A DNA stretch of 64,000 nucleotides from the NCBI GenBank assembly GCA_022579005.1, contig MU401457.1:186001-250000 (forward strand). Reading direction: 5' to 3'. The translations under genes and the position numbers were made by a program. Every line of letters begins with the position of its first letter. The first letter of the stretch is position 1. Below the pieces are notes generated by a model, which saw nothing but the letters and a program-made list of their open reading frames with translations, had not been told where the DNA came from and ran no database searches. Shown here piece by piece: positions 46,334-57,300 of this stretch. Source of the stretch: Poronia punctata (Eukaryota > Ascomycota > Sordariomycetes > Xylariales > Xylariaceae).

Positions 46334-48700
46334 ATGAGTAGGGCCCCGTTCGGAGGGTCTCGGCATGTGTAAGTGGACTCTGGGCGCCGCCCAAAAGGAG
46401 GGGACGATCGATTACTAGCTCACAATGCTTGACAGGAATATGATGGACGATGTCCTCATATCTAACAGTGAGTGGGCTTCCCATACGATATATTGTTACC
46501 AACGTCTGAGTAAATCACGCAGTGCCAGAGAGCTTGCTTCGATCAACGTTGAGATGCATGGTTGCCCAGGGTGAGGACGCACAGAGATTGTTCGTTGAAC
46601 ATGTTCGAGATTCTCTTAGGCGCTTGGATTTACCCTACAGACCTAACCCGAGCCTCTTACGCTTTTCAGTCAAGGATGGGCCTTTGCCAGCAGAGTTTGC
46701 GGATTATGTGGCACGCACAAGATGTCTTATATCCTGCAAACTTATGATACCAGCAATGCAATAGTAGGTGTATGGTATCATACTCATATATCTGCAAAGC
46801 ACTGACCAAACAGTCTAGAGATTCTAGTTGGTAAACTAGTCTCCCAAGAAGTCAAGTGGGCGGTAGGCTCGCCTTTACATTCGGCTTTGACAGAGTTAGC
46901 CTGCGATGTCGTGCAGGCCATGCAAGCATTGAAAGAATGCGAGCTCACATTGCGTAAGGAAGATATTGTTCCACTGATGGATGAATTGGATAGATGTAAC
47001 GTGTACTGCGAGCAGAATGGGCTGGACAGTCCGTTTCGGAGATCGCAAAGACAGGTTCTCGACACGATGCACCTTTTGTTGCCCCACGAGCACCATATTC
47101 CGACAAAATATCTGGACCAGTCTCCCACTCTGGATATTGCATCACCAAACCAAGACGGCATAGAATATTTCTCTCTAGGCCCGTTCCGAGTCCCGCGGCT
47201 TTTTAACGGATTTTGGCAGCTGTCATCCCCGGCCTGGGGAGCCGGATCGGCCGATGCCCAAGACCTTTCCCTGGCCCAGCTCGTTCAGGCCGGATTCACT
47301 GCATCCGACATGGCGGACCATTATGTAAGATTTTGCTACCCTTTTCCACGCCCGTGTCTCTAACGGACGCTTCATTACCACAGGGAGATGCAGAGCTCGT
47401 GTACGGACAATTCCGAAACCGTTTGCCACAACAAATAAAAGAACAGGTTTTTGCCGCTACCAAGTGGTGCGTATTCCGCCGGATCGGCCGTCCCGTCACC
47501 AACGAGTGGGTCCTAGACGCCGTGAAGGAGAGGTGCCGAAGACTCGGAGGTAGAGTTGAGTTACTGCAGTTTCACTGGTACAATGTGAGCACGCTTTCCA
47601 TCCAATACAAATAAGCGATGGACCTTTTTTGATAAAGGTGTCCAGTACAACGCGAAAGAATACCTCGATATCTTGGTAGAGCTCGTTTCAATCACCAAGA
47701 CCCACCCAGAGCTTGTCGGTGCCATTGGGTTGTGTAACTTTGACTCGGACCACGTTCAAGAGGCCTGCGAGTATCTAATCAAAAAGACGGGCGCTGTTGG
47801 GCTTGTGTCCAATCAAGTACAGGTAAATCATCCTATAAGGTTACTAAGCCCAGACTAACGGCCCGGGTGTCTAGTTTTCCGTGATAGACTCTCGGCCGCT
47901 TGTTAGAATGTGCGGAGTGTGCGAAAGATACGGCTTGATGCTCCTAACCTACGGCTCACTTGTAGGTGATCACCCGGGGTCCAGAGTTGAAATTTGTCCT
48001 CCGCTCACCAAAATGCTCGCACGCAGTGTGGTGGTTTCCTTTCTAGTCAATGGCAGGTTGAATGCGAGCCAATGATGTACGGTAGACTGACGCCTTCCCA
48101 GCGCAAGGTAAGTCTATAGACTCAGACCCGCGTCCATTATCTCTATTTGCCTGGGTGGAAATCATAAGCCCAACCTATTGATCGCGGCTTCAGTATCTCA
48201 ATATGATCCAAACCTGGGACGACTGGAATCACTTCCAAGACCTTTTGGAAACGTTATCCACCATCGCAGCAAAATATAAGGTCACTCTTTCAAATGTCGC
48301 CACACGTTGGGTTTTGCAGCAACCACAAGTCGGAGCCGGTATGTATCCCGTTTTATATCCACGATTCAGTATGATATCTATTGTCAATTTTACTGTCTAA
48401 CGTTATCCTTCGTATTATAGTAATAGTGGGAACAAGGCTCGGCCTGACGACACACGAGAAAGATAATCTAGCAGTCTTCAAGTTTAAGTTAACTGCTGAA
48501 GATATGGATGTCAGTCAGCCCCCTTCCACAGAATATTCTTAAGGTACTAACCAGTATTAAAGGATATCGAGACGGCTGCACTATGGTACCGTAAAGAGGA
48601 GATGATCTACCGTCTTTATGACAAATTGGGTGACTGTGGGGGTGAATACAGGAAAGTGAGAGTTCCTGCAATGCAAGAAGAGGAAGAATTATCAGAATAG
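46334..48700 (+). CDS. Aldo/keto reductase with long N-terminal extension
   Basis: Eleven exons: 46334-46368, 46436-46467, 46523-46763, 46814-47324, 47384-47584, 47646-47822, 47875-47961, 48027-48107, 48194-48338, 48421-48509, 48563-48700, coding for 578 residues; every junction is GT-AG and in phase. The C-terminal half is an aldo/keto reductase TIM barrel with the full catalytic tetrad: Asp268 and Tyr273 (DMADHY), Lys300 (ATKW), His337 (QFHWYN). The late VIVGTRL segment is the usual cofactor loop region. The first ~225 residues form a separate helical region starting with MSRAPFGGSRH and a DDVLISNMPESLLRSTLRCMV segment, which I recognise only as a recurring fungal extension of unknown role. 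NADPH-dependent carbonyl reduction is the family reaction; the substrate is unknown. The first two exons are short and less certain. Confidence 0.83.
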
Positions 48701-50560
48701 GTTCAAGAAGTAGAGGCGGTAATGGTTGTTTGGGTCGCTACGTTGAACTTGAAAAAGGCTGTTGATCAGAACAATTGTGGCCGATGTTCCGCGGTACTTG
48801 ATAGTTTATCTCCTATTTCCAAGAAGTGGTTGGCAAGTATGTGCGCCGTTCTCAGGAATCACTACATGACCGATGCTAAACAAGCACACCTTTTGTGCGA
48901 CACGCAGCTCCAGCACAGCTGTTACCTACCTGGTACAGAAACGCTCTTCTAGGCTTGTAGTCTGGAATAGGGGTCGTAGATCGCTAAGGCTCTTGGTCAC
49001 GGTATCGCCGAAAGCAACGGACTTGGGGATGAGAGGATAGTATAAGCCCAGGATTGAGGATCCGTTGGCTTCCGCAGAACAAGTGCAGAAGCAAGATATA
49101 TATATAAATATTGAATAGGGGAAGATGATATAAACTCATCCGCTGCCAGGTACCTCAATATCGATATCCCCCTTTTAAAGTGTAACCCTTTACGCCCTCA
49201 ACGCCGTATATACAACCAACCAACCAACCAACTATCCCGTTTATAACCCAATCCAACCCCCCCCTCCAACTCCCCTACGAGATAAACTCCTTGAATGTTT
49301 TATATGTCTTTTTGATTTTTTCAACAATATTTCCATTTATCCATCCACCACACTACCCCTCCCTCCTTCCCTCTCTCCCCTTTCCCTGCCCCGTTTGCAG
49401 TTCCCGTTATTCGCTTTATACATTCGAATCCTTTACACTCCGTCTGCGCTGCCACACCGTGTATCCCACGAGAGCACCGACCACGCCCATTATCGGGAGC
49501 CAGAGGATGAGGAAGAGGGACATTGTTATTGTTATGATTATCGGTTATGGGTTATGGGTTATGGTTTGGGGTTTGCTAGATAGGTAGATAGATATATAAG
49601 TAAAGTAAGTAAGTAAGGGTGCAGGGGGGAAGAGTAAAGCTTAGCTTACTATGGGATGAAGAGTACCTTAGGTAGGTAGGTAGGTAGAGAGCTCTAACCT
49701 AGTACGTTATTTGATGACGGATTGTAAAGTAAAATAAAATAAATATTAGACCGATACAGGAAAAGGAAAAGGAAAGTATGAGCTAGGCGAACTGGTTTCC
49801 GGACGAATATTATCCTTTGTCTTTTAATTTAATCTCTTGGGTTGATTTCTTTTTTTTTATATTTATAATGAATACCTACCTAGACAAAGAAAGGAGACGG
49901 AGTTTATGCATTTCGGATTTTGTTTTACTTACGCCGGAAATAGACTAGATTATACTAAGCCATAGTTATACATCTGTATGGTATGTTATTGAACAGTGAA
50001 GTCTGAGGTTGTAAGGTTGGGGTTTTTTTTTGGAACCTAACCCTAACCCTGATACATCAAGTAACTGCTATCCAAAGTCCAAGTCTAGAAAATACTGTCC
50101 GCACACACGAGATGCTGGGTAATATGACTAGTACCTAAGTAGCTTACTAGCAAACAAGTAGATTACGTTATAATCAAGATAAATTCTTATTTGCATATAA
50201 CTTTATAGTATTTAGTGTGACTACCTGTATATATAACAGAGCAACAGAGATATTCTTCCCTTCCAATCTCGACCCTATATATCTGCCGAAGCTTTCTTGG
50301 CAATCAATGGTAATCCTGTATGCAGGTAGCCGAATCTAGGACAATGCAATCGGTAGTGAAAAAGGTTGGATATACCCCGCTGACCTCATTCCCAAGTCTA
50401 TATGTCCGGTTATGTAGGCGGCAATGTCTACCCAGGGCGCGATCGCCCAATTCCCAAGCATTGCCATCATTTTCATTTCCTTTTGGTGTCTATCTTTCTA
50501 ACCAAGTAAAACTCCCCACCAAGCAAAGAGTTTGGTATCCACGGTATCGACTTTGGCAAC
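48701..50560. other. Intergenic between convergent genes
   Basis: Mostly non-coding. Holds a candidate microprotein (49,416-49,523), a (GTAG)n tract near 49,670-49,686 and two telomere-like CCTAAC units near 50,036-50,052. A 76-codon plus-strand frame at 48,722 is unsupported. Confidence 0.5.
49416..49523 (-). CDS. Candidate 35-residue single-pass membrane microprotein
   Basis: A minus-strand ATG in a good context (A at -3) opens a 35-codon frame: a hydrophobic segment (MSLFLILWLPIMGVVGALVG) followed by a basic tail (WQRRRSVKD). A membrane helix followed by a basic cytoplasmic tail resembles the plan of small proteolipids such as Pmp1 of the plasma-membrane H+-ATPase, but there is no sequence proof. 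It lies in an otherwise gene-free 1.9 kb. It may be chance. Confidence 0.35.
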   Translation of the reverse strand: MSLFLILWLPIMGVVGALVGYTVWQRRRSVKDSNV

Positions 50561-52981
50561 CTATGCCTTGGTCTTTCCCTGGATTGAAGGTCCAGCTGCA
50601 CGGTGATGGCTACCAGTTGTTGTGGCACGTCTTTCGAAATCAGGGTCTGACGAGTTCCCATCACTTGTCCCAAATTCGGGCGCTGGCGACGGGGATGATA
50701 TGGACCCAGTGTCGGACAAATGGCCGACTCCATCCACGACCGGTTTACCGTCGGTTTCCGGTCCGGGGTTAGCATTTGTAGGCTCTTCCGCTAATCGAGA
50801 GCTCGTGGGTGGCGAAAGTATCAATGAGCGAGTAAAGTCGAACGCATTGACCTCCGAGGTGGACGCTGTTGCGGGACCCGTTTTCGGGCCACCCACGAGA
50901 GTGGTCCTCTTCGGTAGGTTTTTTAAATTTAGGTTTGGTTTACCCCGAGGGTGGCCCATCGTTATCCCGAGTTGCCCCTCTCCATCTGAGTCGTCGTCGT
51001 CGTCGTCGTTTTCTGTCACTTTGTAGGGTGAATCCGAGGAAAGATCGGCGCGGTACGGTTTGTCCACGTTACTGCCACTTAATCTTCGATCACGTCGTTT
51101 AGCTGTGTCCTCGGAAGAGGTGCTGTCCTCCTGTAAACGGTTCGAGACCAAAGGATCATGGCTTCCCATCTTCTTCTTCATCGCGGCCGAGCCCGTAACC
51201 ATCCTTCTCAGATCAACTTGGCTTTTACTAAAGACAACGCCAGCTCGCAAAGCGTGCACGGCCCGATCTAGAGCTAGTTCGATGGCGCACCGGTCCCGTA
51301 CCCGCGCCAGTTTTGGCCACGTAGCACGTTCGCCTAAAAGACATGAGCGCGTCATGAATTCCGTCGTTGGGTTTTTCAAAATGTTGGGGAGGTCGAAGAC
51401 GCCAATGGCTGGTAAAATATTGACATCACCGGCATATGTCTGGCTCAATATCGATTTCAGCTTGCCAACTAGGTTGGGCAGAACGCCAAGCTCCGCCATG
51501 AACTGCATCCTATGGATCGCTTCGGACTTGGCTAGGGATGTGACTTTGCGGACCCAATCAGACTCTTCCTTACGCGCGGCCGAATGTCGTTGACGACCAG
51601 GATTGGTAGAAATCTCGTCCTTGGCCAAGAAAGGGACCACATGAGGGTTCACCTGCGAGACGATAAAGTGGTTGACGTTGAACATTTCAGCAAGCTTAAC
51701 CATGGGAAGATCATTGTCGACAGAGCCGTCGATCCACATTTGTGGCGTCGGATTCCAGGGACTATGTTCACCCGTCAAAGGATTCTTGACGAGCAAGGCA
51801 GCCGCACTAAAGACGATAGGGACGGAACAGGAAGCAGCCACGGCAGACCAGATCATAACATTGGGTGCCGTGACATAATTCAGCAGTCGAGGAAGCTCGT
51901 ATATGGACGCCGTGGACACGCAAATGTTGCAAATCCGTCTGGTGCGGTTATATGCTTCTTGGAAGGTAATGTCGCCGAGCAGGTCGCGCATAACACGGGT
52001 TAGGTGCCTGATATCAGACCAGTTCCCCTCCGTCAACAACCGGCGCAGATGATCGAGAATGCCGTCCTCGTTTCCTTGCTCTTCGAACACGGCCAGGTCG
52101 CCGTGGGGAAACTCCTTGATAACCTGGGGAATCTCATCATCCGTCTTGGCGCAGACAACAGCACATACAATCGACCCGGCCGAGGCGCCGGATATGATCC
52201 GTGGCAGCAATTTGGCCTCAAACAAGGATTTGAGCACACCAATATGCGTCATGCCAAAGGTCCCACCACCGCTCAGCAATAGGGCGCTCCGACCAAAGCT
52301 TTGACGGGCGTACAACATGGAATCTAGCAAATCGCGGGGTCCGAGATCGGACGGGAGTGACGAATGTTGTGCACTTCGTTCGACAAGGGCCGCAATAGTT
52401 TGCAAGGCCGAATCGACATAGCGCTCGATCAGCTTCTTCGTGCCGCAGTACGAGTGGCGGTAAAGGTCGATGTTCCCCATTCCTCCCAGATCACGCGACA
52501 AGGCAGTTCTAACCAGATGCATCATGGCACCAACATCCCGGCGCCTTCGGGCATCATCAAGCTCATCCAAGCGCATTTGGAGCATGTTGGGGTCGTAGTC
52601 CCCGGTAAAGACATCGGCCTTCCATTCTTCGTTTCCCTCTAGAACATCCAGTTCGTGGGCAGCCGCATCCCAGTGGCTAAATGTTTCTGCATTGACCATG
52701 CGTGCGTGGAGAATCTGGCGTCGTTCATCGCGAAGCCTCCTCTCCTCACGCTCCTCCCTAGTTAGGCCATCCTTGAGTGATAGGAAACCGTCGACAACCC
52801 TAGATACGGGCCCGGCGACAGAAGGGGAGGGGTGGTGGATAGGCGGTCTCGACTGCGAATTAGGCTTGAGCCTTTCGGCATTGGGTATGTACGAGGGATC
52901 GAGTCGAGAAGAGCAAGTCGGATATCGAGTCGGGGAATGATTCGAAGCCGGAGACGATAGGAGGTCGACGAAGAAGGTCAT
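50561..52981 (-). CDS. Patatin-like lipase of the Tgl3/4/5 (DUF3336-patatin) type
   Basis: Single exon, 806 residues. A variable N-terminus is followed by the DUF3336 region (about 75-225, with TLYRHSYCGTK-like segment LYRHSYCGTKKLIERY) and a patatin domain. The domain has the oxyanion GGG (238-240, in LLLSGGGTFGMTHIGV), the nucleophile elbow GASAG with Ser267, and the catalytic DG dyad partner Asp418 (WIDGS). Such enzymes hydrolyse triacylglycerol, and often act as lysophospholipid acyltransferases, on lipid droplets; length and order match the yeast Tgl4/Tgl5 group. The C-terminal ~200 residues are low complexity, with an acidic Asp run, probably a regulatory tail. The start codon is the first in the frame. 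Confidence 0.92.
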   Translation of the reverse strand: MTFFVDLLSSPASNHSPTRYPTCSSRLDPSYIPNAERLKPNSQSRPPIHHPSPSVAGPVSRVVDGFLSLKDGLTREEREERRLRDERRQILHARMVNAETFSHWDAAAHELDVLEGNEEWKADVFTGDYDPNMLQMRLDELDDARRRRDVGAMMHLVRTALSRDLGGMGNIDLYRHSYCGTKKLIERYVDSALQTIAALVERSAQHSSLPSDLGPRDLLDSMLYARQSFGRSALLLSGGGTFGMTHIGVLKSLFEAKLLPRIISGASAGSIVCAVVCAKTDDEIPQVIKEFPHGDLAVFEEQGNEDGILDHLRRLLTEGNWSDIRHLTRVMRDLLGDITFQEAYNRTRRICNICVSTASIYELPRLLNYVTAPNVMIWSAVAASCSVPIVFSAAALLVKNPLTGEHSPWNPTPQMWIDGSVDNDLPMVKLAEMFNVNHFIVSQVNPHVVPFLAKDEISTNPGRQRHSAARKEESDWVRKVTSLAKSEAIHRMQFMAELGVLPNLVGKLKSILSQTYAGDVNILPAIGVFDLPNILKNPTTEFMTRSCLLGERATWPKLARVRDRCAIELALDRAVHALRAGVVFSKSQVDLRRMVTGSAAMKKKMGSHDPLVSNRLQEDSTSSEDTAKRRDRRLSGSNVDKPYRADLSSDSPYKVTENDDDDDDSDGEGQLGITMGHPRGKPNLNLKNLPKRTTLVGGPKTGPATASTSEVNAFDFTRSLILSPPTSSRLAEEPTNANPGPETDGKPVVDGVGHLSDTGSISSPSPAPEFGTSDGNSSDPDFERRATTTGSHHRAAGPSIQGKTKA

Positions 52982-53635
52982 GACGTTTTTACGGCGAGTG
53001 ATATGTAGGTTAAGAACAGGAACATTCTAGTTAGAGCCCTGTAAGGCGGTGGATAACGAACTTTGGCAGACAGGGCCATGGACTTCGGGATGGACGACCC
53101 TATTATCGAGTTATTCCATGCGAGATCATGCAAGTAATCCCCGGATGTTGTAGGAGTAAGGAAGATGATGGCTAATAATAAAGACGGTGAGATCGGAGAA
53201 GGCGCAGATGGGCGCAAATAATAAGGACAAATCGGGAAAGCGCGTAGGGCTAGAATAAGGACGGTGTTCGATTGTCAGGGTATCATATGATACGATCTAG
53301 TCTAGGATAGGACGGTAGACAGTAGGTTAAAGTGCTAATTGTACAACACAAGCGTCACATGGGGTAATGCTGGAGCAACCCTGGTTACGCATGTATTTGC
53401 TAGGTAGTAGCAAACTGAGATGGAAGGGCACAAGATGATGCCTGCCAGACACAATATAAAAAGGAATGGACAGCCAGACGGATGCGCGTAATTCCACTGA
53501 ATAAATGTCGCAATGACCCAAACTATTACCACGTCAACACTGCGCCGCCTGCATAAAGGGAAAGACTAAGGTACAAATACGGTACTCAAAACGTCAAACG
53601 TCATGGGTAGCAATTCCCAATAGACTAGGTTAGTA
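52982..53635. other. Intergenic, no supported gene
   Basis: Promoter and leader of the patatin gene, then unique sequence up to the LTR of copy C. Short frames only. Confidence 0.5.
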
Positions 53636-53886
53636 GAGCTTGGTAAGGGTGTAAATTTAGCAGGAAAGTAGGTCCGATCCTTCGGACCTACTCTGATAAA
53701 AAAGGAGGGGCAGTCACTTCCCTCATACCCATCATTTTGGGTCGTAACCCCTTTATCATCAGACCTACCTAAACCTTATTTTAAAGGGTACTTATTGTTT
53801 TATTTATATTTAAAAAGATATATAAAGAATACATTACCTTGTTTTTAATTTTTAATTCCCTTTATAAATTTTATATAGTTATTTTT
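53636..53886 (-). repeat. LTR of copy C
   Basis: Matches the copy A LTR in reverse. The outer ~150 bp (53,640-53,790) have normal composition, including GGTCCGATCCTTCGGACC, while the inner part turns AT-rich. Right edge set by alignment to the AGAAAAG start of the copy A LTR. Confidence 0.8.
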
Positions 53887-53949
53887 AGTATTTTTAATAA
53901 AGCAAGAGATAAATTAACAGTACTATATAGTTTAAAAAACCTAGTTAAA

Positions 53950-54370
53950 AAAATAGACAAGCTGTAGTGCCGTTATTGTGCTATAGTGCTAATTTGTTAA
54001 CAAGCTATAAAGCTGTCCTTTATTTACCTAATAAGCTATAAAGCTATTTAATAACCTTTTAATAAGCTATAGCGCTATTATATTTTAAGTTTAATAAGCT
54101 ATATAGCTATTATCTTATTTTTAAATAAGCTATATAGCTGTTAACTTATTTTAAATAAGCTATATAGCCGTTGCTCTATTTTATTAATAAGCAGTATTAC
54201 TGCTGCCCTCTTTATTAACAAGCTGTAGTGCTATTATATTATTAGTTTAATAAGCTATATAGCTATTATTTTATTTTATTAATAAGCTATATAGCTATTA
54301 TTTTATTTTATTAATAAGCTATATAGCCGTTGCTTAAATTAGCTATAAAGCTATTTATAAGTTATAAAAC
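53950..54370. repeat. Palindromic minisatellite inside copy C
   Basis: About a dozen AAGCTATATAGCTATT-like units, corresponding to 7,650-7,990 of copy A. Some units keep a less mutated form such as AAGCTGTAGTGC, showing the pre-RIP sequence was less AT-rich. Confidence 0.75.
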
Positions 54371-57300
54371 CAATATAACTACTTTAATTAATAAAAAGCC
54401 TTACTATGCAAGCAAAAAGATTAAGATCTACGTACTTTAATAGCTTTTTATTAAAAGCAATAAAAAATATTATAAAGCAGTTACTTTTAAACTTAAGCTT
54501 TAAGTACTTAAATTTTTTATATTTAAACTAAGATCTAAATAAGCTAAGCATATTTTTTTTATTAACTTAACTTATATAAGTTAAAATATTAAGTAGTAAA
54601 ATAAATAAAAACAAAATTATACAAAAAATAAAGAAGCTTTATTTTAATTTAGCAAATTATAGTTAATTTACTAGCAATATATTTATAGCTAAATAGATTT
54701 AATAAATTAAATAAAAGTTTTAAAAAGCTAAAGCTTTTATAGTATACTTAAATATAATTAAGGCAATAAACATGCTTTATAAAAGTATTGCTGCTACTTT
54801 TTTAAATAGTTAAACTAAGCTTTAAAAGCTTAAAAACAAGGCTGTAAAGTAAAAAGCTAATTTAATAAATCTTATAACTTTTAAACAAGCTTTTAAAAAA
54901 AAATATTTAGCAATAGTTAAAAATAAAAAAAGTATATAGCTTATAAACAAGCTTAAAAAACTATTTAAAAAAAAAAACAAAGCTTTTATACTTTATTATA
55001 ATAAGACCTTAGCTTTGTTAAAAAAAATAAAAAGTAAAGATGCTTTTAATATTGCTATATTTTATTAAATAGATATTAACCCTTTAACTATATTAAAAAC
55101 TTTTATTTTAAAATTTGTAGTAAAAACATTTGTTAATAATTTTTAAAATAAAAATTTGCAAATAAAAGCTATTAATAAAAAAGCTTAAAATTATTATTTT
55201 TTATAAAAAGCTTTTAATATAATAAAAGGTATATTTTAGGTTTTAAAAATAAAGCGTTAGTTATAAGCTTAAAAAGCTAAAAATATAAAAATTAAGCTTA
55301 TAAAAAAAATAATTTTAGCTAATGCTAGCATAAATATAAAAAAAGCTATTTAAAAAGCTTACTTATTATTAAAAATGTTTGCTTTATTTAGTACTAATAC
55401 GTTAATTAAAAAGCTTTAAGTATTATAAAGATTTTAGTTCTAACTAAGTATAAGCTTTTAAGCTAAAAAATAGTATAAAAAAAAAGCTATAATATTTAAA
55501 CTTTTAAAATTTAGAAAATAGCAGTTAAGTAAACTTTAATATATTATATTTAATTTAACTAATTTACCTTTACAAAAAAGCTTAAAAAATCTATTAGTAA
55601 GCAAAAAAAAAAAGGTGTTGTTATTAATAAAAGTATGCTTTTAATATAGTAAATATAGTTATATTAAACCTAAGTATACCGTTTTAAAATCTTTATGCTT
55701 AAAACTATAAAAATAAACATAGCTAAAAGCTTTAATATTTTTAAACAAAAAAATAAAAAAAGCTAAAGCTAAAAAAAAATAGTTAATATTTTTTTTAGCA
55801 ACTATATACTATTTTTTTATTTTTTATAACATTAAAACTAAAAAATATAATTAAAACAATAAAAATAGCTTTTAAGCTAATAAAATAAGCTTTTTTTGCT
55901 ATATTTTAAAAACTGCAAATTTAAAAGCTAATAAAAAAACTTTTAAAAATTTATTTAAAAAATCTAATAAATTTAATAAAAATAATAAGCTTAAAAAGAT
56001 TTAAGCATAAATGTGCGTTTTATAAAGTTTTCTAGCTAAAGTATTTAATAAACTTTTAAAAAAAAAACAGGATAAAAAGCGTATAATTTTTATTAAAACC
56101 TTTTTAAATAAAAAAAAAAGCAAAAAACAAGATTTTAAAAAGAAAAAAACTACTTAATAAGCTTAAAAGATTTATAAAAAACTAAGTAAAAAACTATTTA
56201 ATTATAAAACTTTAGCTAACTAGATTAAAGTAAAAATAAATCTTATAAACTTATTTTAAATAAGCTTAAAAGCTTTTATAATTATAAAATATATAGCTAT
56301 TTAAATTATAGCTAAAGCAAAATAAAAAGCTAAATATATAGCTTAAATAAAAAGATTAACTTTTATAGTATTAAGCTTAATATTAAGCTTTATAGTTATT
56401 TATTTAGCTATTGCTATATAAAAAGTTATTTTAATACTTTGTTATTTAAAAAATAGCTAAACGCTAACTAGATCTTTTTTTGTAAGCTTTGCTTAAATAA
56501 ATTAAAAATTTAACATTAATATTATATTAAAAAAAAAAGTTAAAAAGCTAAAATTAAAGCCTTTAAATTTATTAAATTTAAAATTTTAAAAACTTTTTAT
56601 AAAAACTTTAAGTAAAGATTTTATAAAAATATTTTATTATATTATTATAACTTTAAAAGTTATAAATATATAAAAAATAGTATAAGCTATTATAAAGACC
56701 TTAGCTTTTAAAAATTAAAAAAATAATAAAGTTTATATTATTTTAGGCCTTTTTTAGCTATAAAATATAGCAGCAATAATTAATATTTAATTAAGCATAC
56801 TAAGTATTAGCAATATAAAGTAAGAAAATTTAAAAGTTTATATTAAAAAACTTGTTATAATTTAATTAATAAGTTATAAACTATTTTTTATACTAAATAA
56901 ACCTCTTATTAAACTTAACTTTAAAGCAGCTTTTAAAAAAATAAAAAAAGCTTTTAATTTAAATAAGTTAGCAAATAATTTAAAAAATAATAGCTTAAAC
57001 AATTTTAGTAATTTAAAAAATTAAGCTTTTATTTATAACTATATTATTAAGTTGTTTTAAACTGCTAAGTTATTAAGTTTAAAAAAGCAGTTGTAGGTAT
57101 TAAACTAAAATTTAATATAAACTTGTTTATAATGTTATTTAAAATCTATTATATAGTTAACTTTTTAAAGTTAGTTTATTACTTTTAAAATTAAATAATA
57201 TATTATGCTTTAAAGCTTAATACTTATAGTTTAAGTAAGCAAGCTTATAAGATATTAAGCTTTATATTATTTATTTTTAGTATAAAAAACTTAATGCTAA

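Noticed and set aside
48722..48952. 76-codon frame after the aldo/keto reductase
   Set aside because: Lies in the probable 3' untranslated region of the reductase and shows no domain.
50036..50052. Telomere-like CCTAAC repeats
   Set aside because: Only about two and a half units within unique sequence between genes; too few for a telomere or interstitial array.
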